This document shows positions 45,267-51,946 of a stretch of 64,000 nucleotides of DNA, piece after piece. The notes under the pieces were generated by a model that had not been told where the DNA came from, ran no database searches, and worked only from the letters and a program-made list of their open reading frames with translations. Every line of letters starts with the position of its first letter. Positions within the stretch are counted from its first letter, which is position 1. Both the position numbers and the translations under genes were made by a program. The stretch covers positions 124,001-188,000 of the forward strand of contig NZ_JADKRV010000003.1 in the NCBI RefSeq assembly GCF_015351025.1. Direction: 5' to 3'. The stretch comes from Curtobacterium sp. VKM Ac-1376. GTDB taxonomy: Bacteria; Actinomycetota; Actinomycetes; Actinomycetales; Microbacteriaceae.

Positions 45267-46846
45267 GCTGCCCGTCGCCCCGCTGCGCGTCGCCCCGACG
45301 CTCGTCCAGTCGTCGCGCGCTCGGGCGTCCTCCGTCGCTCGGCCTTCGGCCGTGGGGCTGCCCTGTTCGCCGTGGTGCCGGAGCGTGCCACACGGCGGCC
45401 ACCCGAGACCCTGGTCGGCGCCGGAGCATGCGCCCGTGCCGTCGCACGACTCCGAGCCACACGACCACGGGGCACACCGCTCTGATCAGCACGCTCCCAC
45501 CCGCTCCGCGGCGCGATCAGCAGGATGAGCGTCCCCATCAGCAGCCCGTGCGAGAGCATCGCCGTGAAGATCGACGTGTTCGACAGCATGATGCTCGGCA
45601 TCACGACGGCCATCGCCGCGACGCGCATCGGGAGTCCTCGGCTCGCACCGTCGAGGAACCGCAGCCAGACGAACAGCGCGGCCGCGGCGACGAAGATCCC
45701 GATCCACCCGAAGTTCGCGAACCCGTCAGCGAACAGGTTGGCGTTCGCGTAGCCCACCGACCCGGGCACCAGGTAGTCGGAGATGCGCTTGGGTGGCGGT
45801 AGGTCGTAGGGGTAGTCGATCCAGGGGCTCAGGAACGAGTACCCGTACCGGGCGACGGGGTTGTCGGAGAAGTAGTCGACGTACACCGACGACAGCAGCC
45901 CCGGCGTCAGCATGAAGCGGCGCGTGAACACCGAGGTCCACGTGATGCCGCCCTGCACCTCGTCGGCGATCGCTGAGACGACCATGATCGCGAGCGGTGC
46001 GCCCAGGAAGGCGAGCGACCGCGCCGGCCTCGTGCCCCGGAACAGCACAGCCATGCCGAGGACGGCGATGAACGAGAACAGCACGGCCTTGAACCCGGTG
46101 CTCGAGTACAGCAGGAACTGGCCGGCCAGCGCGAGCACCACCAACGACGGACGACGGCGGAAGATCCCCCGCGCCAGGACGAGCGGGTTGATCACGTACG
46201 CCTGCCCCGTGAGCAGGTAGCCGAGCGCGCCGCCGGTGCCGACGTCGGCCGAGTAGTCGGCGCGGACCTCGTAGATGTCGTCGAGGGCCAGGAACCGGAT
46301 GTGGATCCCGACCGTGGCCGCCATCAGTCCGTAGGTGACGAGCGAGTACAGACCGCAGACGATCCAGGTCAGGGTCGCGCGGTCGATCCGTCGCTGACCG
46401 ATGACGAGCACGTCGTCGGCAGCGTCGACCTGCGACCCCGGAGCCGTCGCACCGCGCGGGGTGGCCAGGCTGACCAGTGCGAACGCCGTGCCGACGGTCG
46501 CACTCAGTGCGATCGCAGTCGCGGTGGACACGTACCCGGTCGAGATGCTCATGATCATCGTCGGGCTGACACAGACGACGAAGATCGTCCAGAGCACGAC
46601 GTGTGACGGCCGGACGAGCACGCGGGGGAGGGTCAGCGCGACCGCGGTCGTCAACGCGACGACGACGAGCAGGGCCTGCCACGGGGCGGGCACGAAGCTG
46701 TACCCCAGGTACGAGAAGAGCGGCGCGACGAGGTTCGCCGAGATCCAGTTCATGGTCAGCCCGAGGAACCCGACCGCGACGAACACCCCCGCCGCACGCC
46801 CGACCGGACGCGCGAGGTCGGCCCGGTCGATCGTCGCCCGCGTCAC
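45146..46846 (-). CDS. Wzy-like polysaccharide polymerase / O-antigen-ligase-like membrane protein
   Basis: Membrane protein of 566 residues with about 10-12 hydrophobic segments and a large outer loop region (SVYVDYFSDNPVARYGYSFLSPWIDYPYDL). It has no strong signature, but position and topology fit an O-antigen-type polymerase. GTG 46846 overlaps the glycosyltransferase stop. After the last TM helix the frame continues for about 115 residues of Arg/Ala-rich low-complexity sequence that overlaps the end of the beta-helix gene, so the functional protein may end earlier. Confidence 0.7.
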   Translation of the reverse strand: MTRATIDRADLARPVGRAAGVFVAVGFLGLTMNWISANLVAPLFSYLGYSFVPAPWQALLVVVALTTAVALTLPRVLVRPSHVVLWTIFVVCVSPTMIMSISTGYVSTATAIALSATVGTAFALVSLATPRGATAPGSQVDAADDVLVIGQRRIDRATLTWIVCGLYSLVTYGLMAATVGIHIRFLALDDIYEVRADYSADVGTGGALGYLLTGQAYVINPLVLARGIFRRRPSLVVLALAGQFLLYSSTGFKAVLFSFIAVLGMAVLFRGTRPARSLAFLGAPLAIMVVSAIADEVQGGITWTSVFTRRFMLTPGLLSSVYVDYFSDNPVARYGYSFLSPWIDYPYDLPPPKRISDYLVPGSVGYANANLFADGFANFGWIGIFVAAAALFVWLRFLDGASRGLPMRVAAMAVVMPSIMLSNTSIFTAMLSHGLLMGTLILLIAPRSGWERADQSGVPRGRVARSRATARAHAPAPTRVSGGRRVARSGTTANRAAPRPKAERRRTPERATTGRASGRRAAGRRAAQPSRTRITAPAPATTAVVVAAQSLSTSTRSLAVCRQSTP

Positions 46847-47985
46847 CGGGATCCCGTCGAGTGCAGACGCGCTCCGCGGACGCCCGGCAGGAGCTCGTCG
46901 TACATCGCGACGAGCCGCTCGGCCTCGGGAGCCCAGGTGAACCGTGCTGCAGCGCGACGGGCCTCGGCGCCGTGCCGTTCGAGCAGCGCCGGGTTGTCCG
47001 CGTACCGGCGGACCGCATCGGCGATGGCCGCAGGGTCGTCGGCGGGCACGAACGTGACGCACTCGACCCCGCGCAGCAGGTGTCGCCACAGCGGGATGTC
47101 GGTGGCGATGACGGCGAGCCCGGCCGCGAGGTACTCGAACAGCTTCGTCGGGAAGATCTGGTCGGTCACCGGAGTCCGGCGGAAGGGGACCACGCCGATC
47201 CGGGCGCGCAGGAGCAGGTCACGGGCCTCCATCGGACCGACGACGCCACCGTGCACGGCGCGTCCGGTGGCCTCGGCGGCCCGCAGCCGCTCGGTCGACG
47301 TCGCACGGTCGATCGAGCCGACCATCTCGACGCGCCAGTCCGCCGGGAACGACGGTTCCTCGACGACCGACGCGAGCACGTCGATCCCACGGTCGTGACT
47401 CAGGACGCCGACGTGCGCGACCAGGGCGGGCCGCGCCTCCAGGCCGACCTGGGCGTCGTCCTCCGGGCGCGCGAAGGGGAAGTTGTGGATCGCGATGCGG
47501 CGCGATGCCGGGAACCGGCGTCCGGTCCATTCGGTGGCGGTGACGACACGGTCCGCGGTCCCGGCGATCCGGAGCAGCCCGTGCGAGAGCCACGCGAAGA
47601 CGGCACGCTGCCGGTACGTCAGGTAGTCCTTGCCCCAGACCTGGTCGGGCAGGTCCTCGTGCGCGTCGTACACCACGGTCCGGCCGGCCAGCCGGAGCGC
47701 CGGGATCGTCCAGATGAGTTCGGGGTCGTGCAGGTGGACCACGCGGGCGCGGGATCGAAAGGCCAGGATCAGTGCCTGCGTCGTCGACACGACCATGCGG
47801 CGAACGCGCGTCCGTCGCGGGATGCGGACGACGTCGACGGCGGTGGCGGGGGCGTCGAGATCGGATTCGACCGCGATCAGCCGGACGCGGTACCCGGCGT
47901 CGGCCGCGGCGGCCGCCTCGCGCAGGTGGACGCGGTTGTCGACCCACGGGTGGGCACTGGAGACGTGGACGATGTCGGGGAGCAT
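46843..47985 (-). CDS. Glycosyltransferase, GT4-like (paralogue)
   Basis: Transferase of 380 residues that shares with the 42670 gene the N-terminal HVSSAHPW-DNRVHLREA, VYDAHEDLPDQV and the donor segment FPTKLFEYLAAGLAVIATDIPLWRHLL. The ATG at 47985 has GAGGAAA about 9 nt upstream, just after a run of AGCCCC hexamers. Its TGA overlaps the polymerase start. Confidence 0.88.
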   Translation of the reverse strand: MLPDIVHVSSAHPWVDNRVHLREAAAAADAGYRVRLIAVESDLDAPATAVDVVRIPRRTRVRRMVVSTTQALILAFRSRARVVHLHDPELIWTIPALRLAGRTVVYDAHEDLPDQVWGKDYLTYRQRAVFAWLSHGLLRIAGTADRVVTATEWTGRRFPASRRIAIHNFPFARPEDDAQVGLEARPALVAHVGVLSHDRGIDVLASVVEEPSFPADWRVEMVGSIDRATSTERLRAAEATGRAVHGGVVGPMEARDLLLRARIGVVPFRRTPVTDQIFPTKLFEYLAAGLAVIATDIPLWRHLLRGVECVTFVPADDPAAIADAVRRYADNPALLERHGAEARRAAARFTWAPEAERLVAMYDELLPGVRGARLHSTGSR

Positions 47986-48004
47986 GCTCGGGTTTCCTCG
48001 GCTG

Positions 48005-48028
48005 GGGGCTGGGGCTGGGGCTGGGGCT
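48005..48028 (-). repeat. Four perfect GGGGCT hexamers (AGCCCC on the coding strand)
   Basis: Simple repeat between two glycosyltransferase genes, 20 nt upstream of ATG 47985 and just before its Shine-Dalgarno. Slippage would change spacing, not frame. Confidence 0.85.
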
Positions 48029-48039
48029 GGGTGAGTGGG

Positions 48040-49305
48040 TCAGGCCGTGGCGACGGTGTCGTCGAGCACTCCGGCCAGGACGCCGGCGAGGTGGCGGTAG
48101 TCGTGCTCGCGGGTGACGTGGTCGCGGCCACGGGCACCCATCGCGTCACGGTGGGCAGGTGGCATCGCCGCGAGCGCCAGGATGCCGTCGGCGATGGCCT
48201 GCGGGTCGTCGGGCCGGACGTGGAGTCCGCTGTCCGACGCGGCGACCGGTTCGAGCGTGACGGGCGCACCGACGAGCAACGGGCGCGCGAGCAGCATGTA
48301 CTCGTACTGCTTGTTCATCGAGACGCCGTGTCGGTAGAGCGGCAGGTCGTGCATGTTGACCACCAGGCAGTCGGCCTGTCGGCCGATGCGCCGGGCCTGG
48401 TCCTGCGGCATTCGTCCGTCCCAGACGACGTCGGCACCAGCCGGGAGGCGCGACGCGCGTTCCCGGAGCGCCGTCACGTCCGATCCGTCCCCGACCATGC
48501 GCAGGGTCAGTCGCGGTCCGCCGCTCGCCGCGGCGCGTCGGCTGGCGAGGTCGAAGCCGTCGAGGACGGCTTCGAGGGCGTTCGCCGGTCCCATCGAGCC
48601 GATGTAGGTGACCGTGAAGTGGTCGTCCCCGGGTTCGGAGCGCTCGATCGCTTCGTCGCGGCGCTCGTCCTGGTCGTCGAGTGCGACGCCGTTCGGGATC
48701 CACGTGAACGGGACGTCGTGGCCGCGGTCGGCGTAGTAGCGGCCGACTCCCTCGAGCGGGGAGATGAGGTGGTGGGCCCGGTTGACGGTGGTGCGCTCGA
48801 GTCGTCGGAGGACCCGGATCACCGGGTGTCGCTCGGTCATGCCCGCGAGGCCGAGTGCGGACTCGGGCCAGAGGTCGCGGGGTTCGAAGACGAACGGCAC
48901 GTCCAGCCGGCGGGCGAGCACGGAGGCGGCCCACGCTGCCAACGGGTGGAACGACCCGCCGATCACGACGTCGGGGCGGGGGAGTCCGCGGAGCATCCGG
49001 GGGGTCAGCAGCAGCGCGGTGAACACGCCGATGTCGGCGACACGGCGGATCGTTCGGCGGACGCCGGATCCGCGGTGGTCGACGCCCCGCAGCCAGCAGA
49101 ACTCGTAGCCGTCGCCGGACCAGCGCTCGCGCAGCGCCGATCCGTTCATGTGTGAGCGGCCTGATGGATGATCGGTGCCGGCGGCGATGACCACTGAGTG
49201 CCACCCGTGCGCGGTGAGCCCGGCGGCGAGGTGCTGGTGCCGGGTCGCACGCCCGTCGCGCTCGCGGTGGTGCGCGTAGTGGTTGACGATCCACGCGGTC
49301 TTCAC
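48040..49305 (-). CDS. Glycosyltransferase family 4 (WbuB-like)
   Basis: GT-B transferase of 421 residues: N-terminal KTAWIVNHYAHHRERDGRATRHQHLAAGL, FEPRDLWPESALGLAGM (typical of WbuB-like enzymes), and the donor site region DLPLYRHGVSMNKQYEYMLLARPLL. Probably adds the second or a later sugar on the lipid carrier. GTG 49305 overlaps the stop of the priming transferase gene (GTGA). Confidence 0.87.
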   Translation of the reverse strand: MKTAWIVNHYAHHRERDGRATRHQHLAAGLTAHGWHSVVIAAGTDHPSGRSHMNGSALRERWSGDGYEFCWLRGVDHRGSGVRRTIRRVADIGVFTALLLTPRMLRGLPRPDVVIGGSFHPLAAWAASVLARRLDVPFVFEPRDLWPESALGLAGMTERHPVIRVLRRLERTTVNRAHHLISPLEGVGRYYADRGHDVPFTWIPNGVALDDQDERRDEAIERSEPGDDHFTVTYIGSMGPANALEAVLDGFDLASRRAAASGGPRLTLRMVGDGSDVTALRERASRLPAGADVVWDGRMPQDQARRIGRQADCLVVNMHDLPLYRHGVSMNKQYEYMLLARPLLVGAPVTLEPVAASDSGLHVRPDDPQAIADGILALAAMPPAHRDAMGARGRDHVTREHDYRHLAGVLAGVLDDTVATA

Positions 49306-49943
49306 CGGGGACCACCGGTCATCGCGGCCGTGCCCTCGAACACGTCGGAGCTGACGTGGCCCGGCGCCGCGATCCCCTCGCGGCGGAACACGATGACGAC
49401 CGTCCGGAGCAGGATGCGCAGGTCGAGCCCGAGCGTCACGGTGTCGACGTACTCGACGTCGGACCGCAGGCGCTCCGGCCACGGCAGGGCGTTGCGGCCG
49501 CGGACCTGTGCCAGGCCGGTCAGCCCCGGCAGGACGTCGTGCCGGCGGGACTCCTCGGGCGTGTAGAGCTCGAGGTAGCGGCAGAGGGTGGGACGGGGCC
49601 CGACGAAGCTCATGTCGCCGCGCAGGATGTTCCAGAGGCTGGGCAGTTCGTCGAGGCTCGTCGAACGCAGGAAGGAACCGAACGGGGTGAGCCGGTCGCT
49701 GTCGCTGACGAGGCCGGTGGCGGGGTCGGGCTCGAGCATCGTGCGGAACTTCAGGATCGTGAACGTCTGACCGTGCAGGCCCGGACGGGGCTGGCGGAAC
49801 AGCACCGGGCTGCCGAGCTTGGCAGCGACGAGGGCGGCGACGAGCGCGAGCACCGGGGCGAGCGCGATCAGGGCGAGCGCCGCGCCGACGATGTCGAGGA
49901 GACGCTTCGCGCGGAGGATCCGCGTGCGGCGGGGGGAGTGCAT
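49302..49943 (-). CDS. Undecaprenyl-phosphate sugar-1-phosphate transferase (priming enzyme)
   Basis: Bacterial sugar transferase of 213 residues with one N-terminal membrane hairpin (RLLDIVGAALALIALAPVLALVAALV) and the catalytic segments LKFRTM, LRSTSLDELPSLWNILRGDMSFVGPRP and PGLTGLAQVRGRN. It loads the first sugar phosphate onto the lipid carrier. It lacks the long multi-TM N-terminal region of WbaP/CpsE types. ATG 49943 has AAAGGA at good spacing; 22 bp separate it from the kinase gene. Confidence 0.92.
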   Translation of the reverse strand: MHSPRRTRILRAKRLLDIVGAALALIALAPVLALVAALVAAKLGSPVLFRQPRPGLHGQTFTILKFRTMLEPDPATGLVSDSDRLTPFGSFLRSTSLDELPSLWNILRGDMSFVGPRPTLCRYLELYTPEESRRHDVLPGLTGLAQVRGRNALPWPERLRSDVEYVDTVTLGLDLRILLRTVVIVFRREGIAAPGHVSSDVFEGTAAMTGGPR

Positions 49944-49965
49944 GGGTCGTGTCCTTTGTCGTTGA

Positions 49966-51324
49966 TCAGGCGGTGCGCGTGCTCGTGTACTCGGAGCGGT
50001 AGTACGCGCTGCGTGACGCCTTGTGCTTGGTCTTGGTGAGGACGATGCCGGCGGGTTGCTGGCCGACCCGGTCCAGCGCCTCGATCGCCAGGCGGACGTC
50101 GGAGCGCTTGGTCTGGTTCGCTGCGGTGACGAGGAGCGTCGTCGACACGAGGGTGCTGACGAGGGCCGAGTCGGTGACGGCGAGCACCGGCGGGGTGTCG
50201 ACGAGCACCACATCGAAGCGCGACGCCAGTTCGGCCAGGACCCGGGCCATCGCCTCGGAGCCGATCAGCTCGCTGGGGTTCGGCGGGATCGTCCCGGCCG
50301 GCAGCACCGCCAGGCCGTCGATCCCCCAGGGCTGCACGACGTCCTCGAGCTCGGCACGGCCGACCAGGAGATCCGTGAGTCCGACGGCCCCCTCGACGCT
50401 CATCACCGCCGCGACGTTCGGACGACGGAGGTCGGCGTCGATGATGACCGTCCGCACGCCGCTCTTGCTCAGTGCGATCCCGAGGTTGGCGGTGGTCGTC
50501 GTCTTGCCCTCCGCCGGTCGAGCGCTCGTCACGGCGATGGTGGGAGCGCCGCCGGTGCGCAAGAACTGGATGTTCGTCCGGAGGCTGCGGAACGCCTCGG
50601 ATCGCGCGGAGTTGGCCTCGTCGCGGATGATCAGCGGGCGGCGGGCAGCGTCGGTGTCGAACGCGATGTCGCCGACCACGGGCACGTCGACGTCGAGGTC
50701 CTCGCCGGAGCGGACCCTGGTGTCGAGCGCAGCGCGCAGCAGGGCGAGTGCAGCACCGGCGGCGAGGCCGCCGACGAGTCCGAGCGCGAGGTCAGCGGAC
50801 TTCCTCGGGGCGATGGGATTGGCCGGTTCGGTCGCCGGGGTCACCTCCTCGAGCACGACCGAGGGCTTCTGGTCGGCGCCGGTCGGCTCGATCTGCTGCA
50901 CCACGGTGGCGAGGCTCTTGCCGATCTGTTCGGCGATGGTGGACGCCGACGTCGCGGAGCCGTCCTGCACCGCGATCCTGATGATCACCGTGCCGGCGTC
51001 GACCGAGGTGGTGACCTGGGACGCGAGTGCGCTCGGGCTGGTGTCGAGGTCGAGCTCGTCGATCACCCCCTGCAGGACGCGGGGCGAGGTCGCGAGCTGC
51101 ATGTACGACTTGATCTTCTGCTGGGCGGCGGTGGATCCCTGCGCGATCTCGCCAGCGGTCGCCGACATGTCGCCGGCGACGGAGACGTAGTAGGACGTCG
51201 ACGCTTCGTAGGTCGGTGGGGTGATGCTCGTGACGACGAGCGAGGCGCCGGCTCCGAGGAGCGTGGCGCCGGCGATGATCCACCAGCCCGAGAGCAGGGC
51301 GCGGATGACGGCGAGGTAGTTCAA
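49966..51324 (-). CDS. Chain-length regulator / tyrosine kinase (Wzc-like)
   Basis: Protein of 452 residues. It has TM1 near residues 13-33, an external Wzz domain, TM2 near 175-198 and then a cytoplasmic BY-kinase with Walker A SARPAEGKTTT and Walker B VLVDTPP. The C-terminus has a Tyr cluster (RSAYYRSEY) suited to autophosphorylation. It controls polymer length and export. TTG 51324 has GGAGG 6 nt upstream. First gene of the minus operon. Confidence 0.9.
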   Translation of the reverse strand: MNYLAVIRALLSGWWIIAGATLLGAGASLVVTSITPPTYEASTSYYVSVAGDMSATAGEIAQGSTAAQQKIKSYMQLATSPRVLQGVIDELDLDTSPSALASQVTTSVDAGTVIIRIAVQDGSATSASTIAEQIGKSLATVVQQIEPTGADQKPSVVLEEVTPATEPANPIAPRKSADLALGLVGGLAAGAALALLRAALDTRVRSGEDLDVDVPVVGDIAFDTDAARRPLIIRDEANSARSEAFRSLRTNIQFLRTGGAPTIAVTSARPAEGKTTTTANLGIALSKSGVRTVIIDADLRRPNVAAVMSVEGAVGLTDLLVGRAELEDVVQPWGIDGLAVLPAGTIPPNPSELIGSEAMARVLAELASRFDVVLVDTPPVLAVTDSALVSTLVSTTLLVTAANQTKRSDVRLAIEALDRVGQQPAGIVLTKTKHKASRSAYYRSEYTSTRTA

Positions 51325-51352
51325 GAGGAGCCTCCGGTCGGGTTACTGGACC

Positions 51353-51381
51353 AGTGTAAAACATCACATCTGAAAGAACAA
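51353..51381 (-). promoter_or_regulatory. Promoter of the minus-strand polysaccharide operon
   Basis: On the minus strand -35 TTGTTC (51381-51376), 17-bp spacer, -10 TACACT (51358-51353), giving a leader of about 22 nt with a clear Shine-Dalgarno before TTG 51324. Confidence 0.6.
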
Positions 51382-51390
51382 TGCGGCACG

Positions 51391-51427
51391 CGGAAAGGGG
51401 CGGAGACAGCGTCCCCGCCCCTTTCCG
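51391..51427 (-). terminator. Hairpin after the lipoprotein gene
   Basis: 13-bp arms CGGAAAGGGGCGG (51391-51403) and 51415-51427 with an 11-nt loop. Confidence 0.75.
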
Positions 51428-51448
51428 GACCGACCGTGGCCGGAGTCG

Positions 51449-51877
51449 TCAGCCGGCGGCCTTGACCGTGTTCCCCTTGCCCTGGTCGTCGACCTTCGGT
51501 GCTTCCCCGCTGTAGGTGAGCGTGTTGTTCGACCCGCTGAAGAAGACCTTCTTCGTCGACGACACCGTGATCGTGGCGTTGCTTGCCTCGACGGTGATCG
51601 TGCCGATGGTGCCGAGCGCGTACGTGCGGTCGGAGCTGATGAGGTTCGCGGCTGCGCAGTCATCCGTGGTGATCGTCTGGTCGGACTTCTCGTCCTCGTC
51701 CCAGAGCTGCACGGCGCCGTCGATGCACTCGTTGTAGGTGGTCTCTGCCGCCTTCGTGGAACTCGACGCCGTCGGCGCTGGGTCCTTCGCGTCCGAGGAG
51801 CTGCAGGCGGTGACGCCGAGCGCGGCGACGAGGGCGATCGAGGCTGCCGCCAGGCCGCGGCGGATCGTGGTGTTCAT
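51449..51877 (-). CDS. DUF3060-like secreted lipoprotein
   Basis: Protein of 142 residues with lipobox VTAC (Cys at about 25). After a Ser/Thr/Ala linker the C-terminal half has short beta repeats (IGTITVEASNATITVSSTKKVFFSGSNNTLTY, split by function), the SNNT-rich pattern of DUF3060. Two Cys (ECIDG and DDCAAA) could form a disulfide. Surface-anchored; function unknown. Its ATG 51877 has GAGAGGAAA upstream. Confidence 0.8.
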   Translation of the reverse strand: MNTTIRRGLAAASIALVAALGVTACSSSDAKDPAPTASSSTKAAETTYNECIDGAVQLWDEDEKSDQTITTDDCAAANLISSDRTYALGTIGTITVEASNATITVSSTKKVFFSGSNNTLTYSGEAPKVDDQGKGNTVKAAG

Positions 51878-51904
51878 CGGGTTTCCTCTCCGGGAAGTGT
51901 TGGG

Positions 51905-51941
51905 GTGGCCCCTCCCGTCGCAGGGCGACAGGAGGGGCCAC
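51905..51941 (-). terminator. Strong hairpin after the four-repeat secreted protein gene
   Basis: Arms GTGGCCCCTCC (51905-51915) and GGAGGGGCCAC (51931-51941), and inside them GTCGC/GCGAC also pairs, leaving a tiny loop. Confidence 0.85.
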
Positions 51942-51946
51942 GGGTG

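Noticed and set aside
46603-49155. 850-codon plus-strand open frame over the minus-strand glycosyltransferase genes
   Set aside because: Composition is the mirror of the real genes (Arg/Gly/Asp/Val), and the opposite strand shows clear GT4 motifs with coupled starts.
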